Assembly: GCA_025980765.1 (NCBI GenBank)
Contig: JAICXB010000027.1
Location: 1 to 58,219 of the forward strand
DNA length: 58,219 nucleotides
Source: Terriglobales bacterium
GTDB lineage: Bacteria > Acidobacteriota > Terriglobia > Terriglobales > Acidobacteriaceae
Direction of reading: 5' to 3'
The notes below the pieces were generated by a model. That model had not been told where the DNA came from, did no database searches, and worked only from the letters and a program-made list of their open reading frames with translations. The position numbers and the translations under genes are program-made. Positions 17,284 to 25,522 of this stretch are shown here, piece by piece; the first letter of the stretch is position 1, and each line of letters starts with the position of its first letter.

Positions 17284-17287
17284 AACG

Positions 17288-17926
17288 TTAACCTCCGTGC
17301 TTGCGGGCGATGATCCACCCAAAGGCGGTGTGCAATCCACCAAATCCGGCTGCCATCATGGCGTTTCCCCAACGCGCGGGAACACCCAGCGCCACTGCGC
17401 CGAGAATTGCAAAACAGATTCCCATCACCGGGACCACCCGCACCGAAAAAGCTCCACCGGTGATGATCGCCACACCGTAAAGCATCAGCCACATGCCGGG
17501 TAACACCGCGTACAGGTGATGCTCCATAAAGACCAACGTGAGGACTCCGCCGGCCGCCAGCGGCGGAACCAGGCTGAGCGCGCATTTTCGCGCAGGAATC
17601 GAGTTCGCCAGCTTGGTGAGCCCGCCCGCCTTGCGCACCATTGTGGCGAGCACAATCATCGCCGCAAGCGCGGCCTCACCCAGCCACAGCAACACCCACA
17701 CAATGTGCGAACTCACGCTGCCGGCCAACGCAGCGGCGGCAAACGCGGTCCCACCCAGCAGCACCATTCCCCATCCCGGCACGGCGGTAAACGACGTGGC
17801 ATTCTCCATCGTGCGGCGGATGAACTGAATCTGGTCCAACGCCTCACGATTAGGTGGCGAAGACGTCCGCCCTTCCACACTGAAGGAAAGATTTCGGCGT
17901 CGCCTGGGATTGCGGCATTGCTCCAT
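17288..17926 (-). CDS. Multi-pass membrane protein of unknown function
   Basis: A 212-residue protein with a soluble N-terminus including EALDQIQFIRRTMENATSFTA and about five hydrophobic helices: VPGWGMVLLGGTAFAAAALAG, HIVWVLLWLGEAALAAMIVL, CALSLVPPLAAGGVLTLVF, YAVLPGMWLMLYGVAIITGG and VVPVMGICFAILGAVALGV. The start is taken as the ATG at 17926; the frame is open to 17992. The downstream winged-helix regulator begins 4 bp past its stop. I remember similar membrane protein-regulator pairs in acidobacteria, but no function. It could be a sensor or partner for the regulator. Confidence 0.7.
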   Translation of the reverse strand: MEQCRNPRRRRNLSFSVEGRTSSPPNREALDQIQFIRRTMENATSFTAVPGWGMVLLGGTAFAAAALAGSVSSHIVWVLLWLGEAALAAMIVLATMVRKAGGLTKLANSIPARKCALSLVPPLAAGGVLTLVFMEHHLYAVLPGMWLMLYGVAIITGGAFSVRVVPVMGICFAILGAVALGVPARWGNAMMAAGFGGLHTAFGWIIARKHGG

Positions 17927-17973
17927 GGAGTTCGGGCGGAGACTGCTGAAGTACTTTACCACGAAAAGAGCCG

Positions 17974-18079
17974 GGGTTAACGCGAAGGGCACGAAGGAGG
18001 AAGCACAAGTTCACGGAGATTCTTGAATTCCAAAACTCCGTGAACTTCTAAGTTGCCTTCGTGCACTTCGTGTTAACCC
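17974..18079. repeat. Long near-perfect inverted repeat, family E variant
   Basis: The left arm begins GGGTTAACGCGAAGGGCACG (17974) and continues to about 18018 with GTTCACGGAG. The right arm (about 18036-18079) reads CTCCGTGAAC...CCTTCGTGCACTTCGTGTTAACCC. The arms pair over about 40 bp around a short loop containing TTGAATTC. The element lies 8 bp from the tolC stop and could end or protect that operon's mRNA. Confidence 0.8.
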
Positions 18080-18087
18080 AAGGATTC

Positions 18088-19731
18088 CTAGCGCACCGAA
18101 TCGGCAATCAGGACGCGATTGCTCTCGAGCAGGTTGCCGGTGGCGTGGTCAAGCGCCGCCAAAGCGAGTTGCAGGCCGACCTGGGCCTGCACGTAGCTTT
18201 GCTCGGTTTGTTCCAGCACATTTTGCGCGTCGAGGACAAAAAAGATGGTCTCGGCCCCAAGCTGGTATTTGCGTTGCTCCGCCTCGAGTGATTTCTGGGC
18301 AAGATCGCGGGCGGTAGCAGCGGCGGCCAGGGAAAGCTTACTTTGCTCGAGTTGATGGACAGCGTCGCGAACCTGCTCAGAAATTTGCTGTTGCCGGGAG
18401 CGAAGCTGATATAGATCGGTGCGCTTGGACACCATTGCGGAACCGAGATCGGCTTCGGCGGTGCGGTTGCGGATGGGCAGATTCAGGCGCACGCCCATGC
18501 TATAGGTGGGAAATCCGAATCCTCCAACCTGGCTGAGAGCGTCGAGCAGACCTCCTCGGGACACTACAACCGGCGCACCACTGGAACTATCCACCACATT
18601 GCCGCCAATGCCGTTTGAGGTGTATCCGCCAGTCAGGTCCAACTGCGGCTTCAGCTCGTTATCGGCGATGTAGATGCTGGTATCGTCATTGGCGAGTTGC
18701 TGGCGCGCGGCTTCGAGTTCCGGCCGTTTGCTTATGGCGGAAGCGATGGCTGTAGCGATATCCTGCGTGGCCGCGTCAGCGGGACTTTCAATGTTCTCCG
18801 CCAGATCCAGATCGAGTGCTCCCGCGCGCGCATCGAGATCGGCGCCGATGGTGCGGCGAAGCTGGTCTTCGAGCGGCTTCACCGCGTATTCGGCCTGCAC
18901 TACGGCGAGCTTGCGCTGCGCGACCGTCGCTTCTGAGCGATAGATATCGAGGGGCGAGAGCGCGCCAAGCTCCAGGGCGCGCTTATCGTGCTGGTAAGAC
19001 TCTTCCGCCAACTTCAGCGAATCCCGGGCGACCACCAGGTTTTTCTGCGCCTGCACCAGAGTCCAGTACTGGGTAATGACATTGAAAATTGCATCGTTCA
19101 ACTGCGCCTCAAAGTTTGCGCGCGACTGCTTCACGTTTCTCTGCGCGATCAGAATCGGGCCATGGTTCACGAGATATCCGCGGCCGCGCAGCAGATGCTG
19201 GTTGAGAGTGAACTGCGCGCCCGAAGTGAACGATGGATTGAACGTAGCGAAGGTGCTGTTGGTCGTGGAGCGGTCGTTGTTGAAGCCGATGGAAAACGTA
19301 GTCCCGCTTTGGAACGCCTGGTTGTAGCTGAAGTTGGTCTGTTGGTCGAGCTGGCTGAGCGTCTGCGCTCCCTGAAGCTGCGAGGTCGTGGGCAAGGTGG
19401 TGCGCTGCGGCAAAAAGCTCGCGGTCAGCGTGGGATCGAAGAAAGCGTACGCACGCTTCACCGCGAACGGCGACTGCTGCAGCGACCCCTGGCTGATGCG
19501 CACGTCGGTGTTGTTGAGCAGCATCAGCCGGATAGAATCCTGCAGCGTAAGCCTGAGTTTCCCATTGACGATGTACTCGTCGAGCGACTGCGGCCCCTCA
19601 AGCTGCGTCTGCACGTGCGGATATCGGAAGATGCGCTGGAAATATTCCGGGCCGGGAAATGTCTGGGCCCAGCCGAGCACCGGAACCAGTACGGCGATTG
19701 TGAGCAACAGGAGTGTAGATACTCTTTTCAT
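18088..19731 (-). CDS. TolC-family outer-membrane efflux protein
   Basis: A 547-residue outer-membrane channel component. The N-terminus is a signal peptide (MKRVSTLLLLTIAVLVPVLGWAQ). Two OEP repeats follow, with coiled-coil segments such as QAQKNLVVARDSLKLAEESYQHDKRALELGALSPLDIYRSE and LQQSPFAV near the N-terminus. The second half has RNRTAEADLGSAMVSKRTDLYQL and EAEQRKYQLGAETIFFVLDAQ, both typical TolC phrases. It is the last gene of the three-adaptor export operon, 42 bp after the permease. It would provide the exit duct for whatever the adaptors and permease handle. Confidence 0.92.
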   Translation of the reverse strand: MKRVSTLLLLTIAVLVPVLGWAQTFPGPEYFQRIFRYPHVQTQLEGPQSLDEYIVNGKLRLTLQDSIRLMLLNNTDVRISQGSLQQSPFAVKRAYAFFDPTLTASFLPQRTTLPTTSQLQGAQTLSQLDQQTNFSYNQAFQSGTTFSIGFNNDRSTTNSTFATFNPSFTSGAQFTLNQHLLRGRGYLVNHGPILIAQRNVKQSRANFEAQLNDAIFNVITQYWTLVQAQKNLVVARDSLKLAEESYQHDKRALELGALSPLDIYRSEATVAQRKLAVVQAEYAVKPLEDQLRRTIGADLDARAGALDLDLAENIESPADAATQDIATAIASAISKRPELEAARQQLANDDTSIYIADNELKPQLDLTGGYTSNGIGGNVVDSSSGAPVVVSRGGLLDALSQVGGFGFPTYSMGVRLNLPIRNRTAEADLGSAMVSKRTDLYQLRSRQQQISEQVRDAVHQLEQSKLSLAAAATARDLAQKSLEAEQRKYQLGAETIFFVLDAQNVLEQTEQSYVQAQVGLQLALAALDHATGNLLESNRVLIADSVR

Positions 19732-19773
19732 GATTTCTTATGCCCTGGGGTGGATGCTGCCTGCGTTGGATCA

Positions 19774-21063
19774 CTATTCGCATCGGATCGCTTCGACTGG
19801 ATCCAGCTTTGCCGCTTTCACCGCTGGATATAGCCCGAAAATCAGCCCTACCGATACTGAAAACACGAACGACAGCAAAATCGAGTTCATGCTGGTGACA
19901 GTGGACCAGCCGGCAAGTAGCGCGATGCTCTTGGACATGCTTACCCCCAGCACAATGCCGAGCATGCCGCCGACGAACGAAATCAGCACAGCCTCAATCA
20001 GGAATTGACGGATTACATCGCTCCGGCGCGCGCCGATGGCCCGGCGTAAGCCAATCTCACGCGTGCGCTCCAGGATGGTCGCCAACATAATGTTCATGAT
20101 GCCAATGCCGCCTACCAGCAAAGAAATGGAAGCGATCGCGACCATCACCAGATTAAAAACGCGTTGCGTTCGTTTTTGTTCTGCCAGCAGTTCCGAAGGC
20201 ACCAGAATGCCGTAATCGCTCACTCCATGATGGGTCTGGCTCAACACACCGCGCGCAACTTCTGCCGCTGCCGGAGTATCGGATGCAGAACCGAGCTGAA
20301 GATAGATTCCGTCGATGTCATCTTTGAGGTAACTTCGATTGTCTTCCAGGCGCAACACCGCAGATTCGAGCGGAAGATAGATCAGATTGTTGAGGTCCTG
20401 GCTGGAGACGCCCTCGACAGCTCCCCCAGAGCTCATCTGCGGGCCAACTACTCCGATCACGTGCACCCACTGATCGTTGATCTTCAAATATTTGCCGATC
20501 ACATCATCCTGGCCGAAGAGGGCCGACCTGGCAGCCACTCCGAGCACTGCGACCGGCGCCGCCATTTCAGCCTCGGTGGAATCAAAAAAACGGCCGGAAA
20601 CCAGTCGCAGACCGGCAATGCTCTGGTAACTGGGATCCACGCCGTACACGTTGGGCATTTCGCCCTCGGGTTTGGGCAGCAGCTTCGAAGGAACGAATTT
20701 GCGGCGGGGCGTTGACTCCACCACATCGTGAGCGGTGGCGGTGATCACGCGATAGTCCTGCAGCGAGAGACCAAGCGAATCTTTACGGACCTTCTGCAGG
20801 TCCTGCCAGTTGGTGGCTTCGTGCGCTTCGATGATCAGGTTGCGCACGCCAAGCTGCTCTATAAATGCCATCGCCTGCTGTCGCGCCCCGGCGCCGATGG
20901 AGAGCATGGCAATCACCGCTGCCACCCCGAAGATCATCCCCAACATCGTGAGCAGGGATCGCAGTTTATGGAGCAGCAGGTTCTGGAATCCGAGTCCCAG
21001 ATCGGGAAGGTAGCGCGACTTAAACTCGCCGGCATGCCCTGCGCTGTCACTGAAGGCAGCCAT
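19774..21063 (-). CDS. MacB-like ABC transporter permease (no ATPase domain)
   Basis: A 429-residue inner-membrane protein. The first span is at about 35-57 (LRSLLTMLGMIFGVAAVIAMLSIG), followed by a periplasmic MacB core domain (about 60-290). The C-terminal FtsX domain has three spans and the conserved cytoplasmic loop ERTREIGLRRAIGARRSDVIRQF, ending in YPAVKAAKLDPVEAIRCE. The N-terminal nucleotide-binding domain of true MacB is absent, so an ATPase must come from elsewhere. The ATG at 21063 shares one base with the TAA of the preceding adaptor gene. Upstream residues in frame to 21261 belong to the adaptor in another frame. Confidence 0.93.
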   Translation of the reverse strand: MAAFSDSAGHAGEFKSRYLPDLGLGFQNLLLHKLRSLLTMLGMIFGVAAVIAMLSIGAGARQQAMAFIEQLGVRNLIIEAHEATNWQDLQKVRKDSLGLSLQDYRVITATAHDVVESTPRRKFVPSKLLPKPEGEMPNVYGVDPSYQSIAGLRLVSGRFFDSTEAEMAAPVAVLGVAARSALFGQDDVIGKYLKINDQWVHVIGVVGPQMSSGGAVEGVSSQDLNNLIYLPLESAVLRLEDNRSYLKDDIDGIYLQLGSASDTPAAAEVARGVLSQTHHGVSDYGILVPSELLAEQKRTQRVFNLVMVAIASISLLVGGIGIMNIMLATILERTREIGLRRAIGARRSDVIRQFLIEAVLISFVGGMLGIVLGVSMSKSIALLAGWSTVTSMNSILLSFVFSVSVGLIFGLYPAVKAAKLDPVEAIRCE

Positions 21064-22346
21064 TACACCGCTCCCTTCGGCACGCCGCTCTTGCCAGCAT
21101 CTTTGCTGGCTGGATCTGCCACCGCCACTTCCGTGCCCTCTTTGAGTCCTTCCACCACAATGCGACTTTCGCTGCGGTACATCACCTTGACTATTACCGG
21201 CTGGAAGCCGCTGCTGCTTTTTACGTACACCATCTGTTTGCCGTCTTTTTGAAACAGGCACTGCGACGGCAAATACAGAACATTCTTAAGCTGAGGACCG
21301 CGCACCTTGATCTGCGCCGAGAGGCCGGGGCGGAGATCGGGAGTGGTCTGCTCCAGTTCCAAAGTGGTTTGGAAGGTGCCGGAGGGATTGTTGTTCCAAC
21401 TGCGTCCGACCACGCCTGCCACCGATTTCACTTTGGCGGAAAGAATTCGCCCCGGCCGGGCATCGATCTGGATGTCGGCAGCCTCGTTGGGCACGAGATT
21501 CAGGCGGTCGGCTTCTTTGACCTTGGCCTGAACTTCCATCTGATCGACGTCGAGCACCTCGGCGAGCATTCGCCCAGAAGTGACCAGGTCGCCGGCATGA
21601 TATTCGGGCAATACGATCCCGGGAAAGCCGAACCCGCCAATGGCGTCCTGGTTTTCCTTGGCCGCCACAATGCCGTCGATTGGGGCTTTCAGGGTCATCA
21701 TGTCGATGTTTTGCCGGGCCACCTTCATCGCCACCTGAGCGGCATCGCGCTTTGCCTCCAGAACTTTTACTCCAGCTTCTCCCGAGATGACACGGGACTG
21801 CACATCCTGTTCCAGTTGCGCGAGCTTGCGCTTCGCCTCCTGGAGAGCAAGATCGTTTTTCTCTGCGTCGATAGTGCTGACCAGTTCGTTGCGCTGGACT
21901 TCAAGTTCGGCGCGGCGCACGTCGAAGCGCGCTTTGAGCAGCGCAGTCTCGTCCTCTGCCGCCTGCACGGCGGCATCGGCTTTAGCTTTCAGGATGTCCT
22001 GCTCGGCCTGGCGAAGCTGGGATTCGTTCTGGCGATAGTTGTACTGCTGTTCGCTGGGGTCGAACTCGACCACCGTATCACCGGCTTTTACGTGCGTTCC
22101 CGTGCTGAGCATGGAGACGATCTGCAGGGTGCCGCTTACCGGCGGAGCCAGCAGCGACGCGCTATGCGGAGCGCGAAGCTCGCCGTGCGTGAACACATCG
22201 ATCTCTATGTTCCCGCGCTCCACGCGCGCGGTTGGAATCGTGCGTTCGCTGCTGCCCAGGCCGCGGGACGCCGCCAGGATTCCTCGAGCCAGCAACACAA
22301 TGCCGATCACGCCGGCAGCGAAAAGGATGAGACGAAGGGGCTTCAT
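21063..22346 (-). CDS. HlyD/MacA-type periplasmic adaptor 3
   Basis: A 427-residue membrane-fusion protein linking the permease to TolC. The N-terminal anchor is MKPLRLILFAAGVIGIVLLARG. The first lipoyl half has SVSGTLQ-like PPVSGTLQIVSMLSTGTHVKAGDTVVEFD, then a long coiled-coil (about 105-215), then the second lipoyl half APIDGIVAAKENQ and a beta-barrel domain. The C-terminal membrane-proximal region includes VKVMYRSESRIVVEGLKEG. It overlaps the preceding adaptor by 4 bp and the permease by 1 bp. It is the closest of the three adaptors to the permease and the likeliest direct partner. Identity with MacA is not established. Confidence 0.9.
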   Translation of the reverse strand: MKPLRLILFAAGVIGIVLLARGILAASRGLGSSERTIPTARVERGNIEIDVFTHGELRAPHSASLLAPPVSGTLQIVSMLSTGTHVKAGDTVVEFDPSEQQYNYRQNESQLRQAEQDILKAKADAAVQAAEDETALLKARFDVRRAELEVQRNELVSTIDAEKNDLALQEAKRKLAQLEQDVQSRVISGEAGVKVLEAKRDAAQVAMKVARQNIDMMTLKAPIDGIVAAKENQDAIGGFGFPGIVLPEYHAGDLVTSGRMLAEVLDVDQMEVQAKVKEADRLNLVPNEAADIQIDARPGRILSAKVKSVAGVVGRSWNNNPSGTFQTTLELEQTTPDLRPGLSAQIKVRGPQLKNVLYLPSQCLFQKDGKQMVYVKSSSGFQPVIVKVMYRSESRIVVEGLKEGTEVAVADPASKDAGKSGVPKGAV

Positions 22347-23605
22347 TGGCCTGCGCCGCCCTTTTCTTGCGCCAGATCCTTGAGCGCAACGCGTTCACCC
22401 GGGCGGACTCCAGCGATTACCTGTGCGGTATCTCCGCTGCGCCGGCCCAATTGGACGTTTCGTTCTTCGAAGTTGCTGCCTTCGCTTACATACACGACCG
22501 TACGCCCGTTATGCTGAAAAACGGCCCCCACGGGCACCAGGACCGAATTGGGAATACTGTTCACCTGAATCCGGGTGTTTGCCTTCATTCCCGGACGTAT
22601 CCGCGGATCGGTGCGGTCGATCGCGACACTCAAGTCGAAATCCTTGATGGGCGGCCAACCGTTCCAGTCGAGCTTCGCGAGCCGGCTGATATCCTCCACG
22701 TGGCCGCTGAAATCCGTATCGGGAACCGCGTCAATGTGGACGGTGCTCGCTTGTCCAGTATTCAGCTTGCCGCGATCAGCTTCGTCCACGTGCGCGACCA
22801 TACGAATCGAACTCAAGTTCGGAATCTCCAGAATGGCGGCGCCGGGCCAGGCGCGATCTCCTTCGCGAAAGTCGGGAGCATTGCCGCCGAAATTGGAAGC
22901 TCGATCGTTGCTGAGAACGGTCACCACCCCATCGCTGGGCGCTCGCACCGTCATCGACGCGATCTGGCGTTCGGCAGTCTCGACGTCGAAGCGCGCTTTG
23001 TCGCGCTTCTTCTTCTTCATTTCGACATCGGCCGCAGAACCGAGCTTTCCCGAATCGAGCTTGGTTTGCGATTCCAACAATTTCTGTTGCGAGTCAGCGA
23101 GGGCAAGCTTGTTTTTCTCTCCATCGATCTGTGAAAGGATTTCCGCCTTACTTACGTCCAGACGGGCGCTCTCAACGTTGAACTTGGCGCTGAGCGAATC
23201 GGTAAGGTTCTGCTCTTCCGTCATGTGCTCGGTTGCTTGTTGCTGGCGAATCTCGGCTTCCGCTGAAGCCAGATCGCTCTGCTTTTGCTCGAGCGTGCGT
23301 TGCAGCTTCGTGCTGTCGAACTGCAGGACGATGTCGCACTTCTTCACCTGCGTGCCCGTATGCGCGAGCTTAAGGATCTGAAGATCGCCTGCCGCAGCGG
23401 GAGCAACCAGCGTTTTGGAATCGCTGGCCTTGATCTCTCCCCGGACCTGAATATATTCAACGAAGTCACCACGCCGAACTTCGGCAGTCGGAACCGCATT
23501 GGCCGAGGCATGCGAAGAGCGAACAGCGGACACGCCGGCGATTGCAGCCACTGCGATCGTGGTGGTCGCGAGGACCCTTCTGCGGGTTGTGAAAAGCGCC
23601 TTCAT
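22343..23605 (-). CDS. HlyD/MacA-type periplasmic adaptor 2
   Basis: A 420-residue membrane-fusion protein and paralogue of its two neighbours. An N-terminal basic then hydrophobic segment (RRRVLATTTIAVAAIAGVSAV) anchors or exports it. The lipoyl half AAAGDLQILKLAHTGTQVKKCDIVLQFD precedes a coiled-coil rich in Glu/Lys/Gln (about 105-215), then VRAPSDGVVTVLSND and the barrel domain IRMVAHVDEADRGKLNTGQ. The usual 'KGD' after the lipoyl turn reads KKCD here, placing an unusual Cys in an exported region. The start at 23605 overlaps the previous adaptor gene by 4 bp, and the end overlaps the next by 4 bp. Confidence 0.9.
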   Translation of the reverse strand: MKALFTTRRRVLATTTIAVAAIAGVSAVRSSHASANAVPTAEVRRGDFVEYIQVRGEIKASDSKTLVAPAAAGDLQILKLAHTGTQVKKCDIVLQFDSTKLQRTLEQKQSDLASAEAEIRQQQATEHMTEEQNLTDSLSAKFNVESARLDVSKAEILSQIDGEKNKLALADSQQKLLESQTKLDSGKLGSAADVEMKKKKRDKARFDVETAERQIASMTVRAPSDGVVTVLSNDRASNFGGNAPDFREGDRAWPGAAILEIPNLSSIRMVAHVDEADRGKLNTGQASTVHIDAVPDTDFSGHVEDISRLAKLDWNGWPPIKDFDLSVAIDRTDPRIRPGMKANTRIQVNSIPNSVLVPVGAVFQHNGRTVVYVSEGSNFEERNVQLGRRSGDTAQVIAGVRPGERVALKDLAQEKGGAGQ

Positions 23606-24918
23606 GGCTTCGCGCCGATCATGCGCAGCACGCGTGTTCCTTCGTTGATTCCGGAGACCAGCACCGCGACATCGTTCTCGGCCCCGAGGGTTACGTCCGC
23701 GCGCGAGTAAGCGCCGCCGTCCCAGGCCATCACATAATGCTGTTTACCCGAACTCGCGACCGCATCGCGGGGCACCGTCAATACTGCGGGAATGCGTTGC
23801 AGCTCGACATCCAGCGAGGCGGAAAGATCGGGGAGCAAACGCGGATCAGAACCCTGAATCGAGACCAGCACGTTGAAGGTGCGGACAAAATCCGACAGTC
23901 CGCTGGTTACGCCGATTACGGCGATGCGCTCCACTTTTCCCGGAAATGACAAATCGGGATACGCGTCCAGTTTCACTCGCACTTGCTGTCCCGGCGTAAG
24001 CAGCGAGGCATCCGCCTGGTTTACCCGCGCGCGCACTTGCATGGCTGCAGAATTCACGATCTGCATAAACGGCACCCCGGCCCGGACTTCGTCTCCTTCC
24101 TGCACCTCGCCAAAGCGGCCACCCTTCCAAATGGTGTTAAAGACGACAATGCCGTCGATGGGAGAATGGATCTCCAGCTTGCTCGCGTTCTTGCGCGCGT
24201 ACTCCATCGCCTCTCTCGCACGATCGCGCTGGATCTCCAGAGAAAGTAACTCCGCCTTGGCCGAACTTCGCTTGAGGTCATAAGTTTTCTTGAGTTGCTG
24301 ATAGGTGGAGTTCGCCTCCTCAAGTGCGAGCTGGTTTTTCTCGGCGTCGATTTTGGACAGGATTTCGTTCCGCTGCACGTCCAGAGCGGCCTTTTTTGCG
24401 GCGTTTTCCGCCTGGCGCAGAGCGCTTTCATCACTGGCCAGGCTTGCCGCCTGGTCCGCCTGCTTTTTCTTCACCTGCTCGGCGAAATCTACATAAGTCG
24501 CTTCCTGATCGAGCGCCTCTTTAATCTGCGCCTGCTGATCGAATTGGACCAGCAAATCGCCTTTCTTTACCTGCTTGCCGCTGGCAGCCAGCTTAGTGAC
24601 AGTCAATGTGCCCAGGTTGGCGCCTTGCAGCCGCGGCGCCGCCACGGCAATGGAGTTGATCGCCTCGACCGTGCCGGCAAGGCGAATGCTGTCAACAAAA
24701 TCAGAGCGCGTAACTACAGCAGTTGCGATTCCGCCAATTGCAGGGGCGCGCTTGAAACTACGCAACCACATGGCGCTGGAAATGAAGACCGCGATCGACG
24801 CAATCACCGCAAAGGTAAGTCTGCGTCTGTGGTTTTTCTGGGGGTTAGGAACGAGCGGCGCGCGAGTCGGCGGCGCGCGCTCGATCTCCGGAAGTTCTAC
24901 TAAGTCTTTTAACGGCAC
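23602..24918 (-). CDS. HlyD/MacA-type periplasmic adaptor 1, first gene of operon
   Basis: A 438-residue membrane-fusion protein. A cytoplasmic N-terminus of about 30 residues (Pro-rich, NPQKNHRRR) is followed by one span (LTFAVIASIAVFISSAMWL). Then come the lipoyl half APRLQGANLGTLTVTKLAASGKQVKKGDLLVQFD, a coiled-coil (about 130-235), HSPIDGIVVFNTIWKGG and the barrel VRARVNQADASLLTPGQQ. The start is GTG at 24918. There is no strong Shine-Dalgarno sequence beyond GAAGAG. It is the first gene of adaptor1-adaptor2-adaptor3-permease-tolC, all tightly packed, so one promoter upstream probably drives the set. Confidence 0.9.
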   Translation of the reverse strand: MPLKDLVELPEIERAPPTRAPLVPNPQKNHRRRLTFAVIASIAVFISSAMWLRSFKRAPAIGGIATAVVTRSDFVDSIRLAGTVEAINSIAVAAPRLQGANLGTLTVTKLAASGKQVKKGDLLVQFDQQAQIKEALDQEATYVDFAEQVKKKQADQAASLASDESALRQAENAAKKAALDVQRNEILSKIDAEKNQLALEEANSTYQQLKKTYDLKRSSAKAELLSLEIQRDRAREAMEYARKNASKLEIHSPIDGIVVFNTIWKGGRFGEVQEGDEVRAGVPFMQIVNSAAMQVRARVNQADASLLTPGQQVRVKLDAYPDLSFPGKVERIAVIGVTSGLSDFVRTFNVLVSIQGSDPRLLPDLSASLDVELQRIPAVLTVPRDAVASSGKQHYVMAWDGGAYSRADVTLGAENDVAVLVSGINEGTRVLRMIGAKP

Positions 24919-25522
24919 CGACTCTTCACGCTTTCAAAGCTACAGGTGTTGGCGGCTGTAAATCTTAGCTCGTTTCGACAGGTACTGGAATGGGACGTTT
25001 GCATTAGCTGAACGTTAGTGGAGAAAATCTTGCAAAAGTTCCGGGAGAATTCAACAGGGACGTTCCCGCCAAGAATTTTCGTGATGTGTTGCCACATTCT
25101 GTAGAGCTGGAATGGCTTCCTTAATTTTGCGAATCCGAGATTAACTTTTCGGCGAATCAGTAAGCGATCGAACCGCGGGCTTAGCGCCCTGGTAAATCAC
25201 TAATGCGGAGCTGGTGTTCGAGCTACGCGCCGACCTGGGCGACGACCTATATGACCCACCCCCGCCGATTTCCAAGGTATCGGGGCCGAAGAGACATTAA
25301 GGCCATCAAGTGCGGGTACTCATCCTCTGGTTACTGACGGTGTGAAATAGTTTTCACACTGTGGTGAACGACCTTAGCAACTGGTTTGCTAGCTTAGGTT
25401 GTAAGTAATTGATTTTAAATATATAACTTTGGCCATCCGAGTGCACATATTTTCTTCGCTTGCTCAGTAGTAGGGTTCCCCGGCCCAAATTTTAGGTTCC
25501 TCTCCCACAAAAAATCTAACGA
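24919..25522. other. Divergent intergenic region, about 600 bp, no gene
   Basis: The region separates the minus-strand export operon from the plus-strand collagen-like gene and must hold both promoters. It contains the perfect hairpin at 25340-25359, a GGGC-GCCC stem near 25180, and AT-rich sequence at 25400-25440. No small reading frame was convincing. Confidence 0.6.
25340..25359. promoter_or_regulatory. Perfect 8-bp inverted repeat upstream of the collagen-like gene
   Basis: GTGTGAAATAGTTTTCACAC has 8-bp perfect arms and a 4-bp spacer, about 165 bp upstream of the collagen-like start and about 420 bp upstream of the export operon. The symmetry suits a dimeric repressor site. No T-run follows, so it is less likely to be a terminator. 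Confidence 0.45.

Noticed and set aside
19774..21063. Complete MacB transporter
   Set aside because: The N-terminal ATP-binding domain is missing; residues upstream of the ATG belong to the adaptor gene in another frame.
25021..25060. ECF-sigma type promoter (GGAACTTTTG) ahead of the export operon
   Set aside because: No matching -10 element at the usual spacing could be found.
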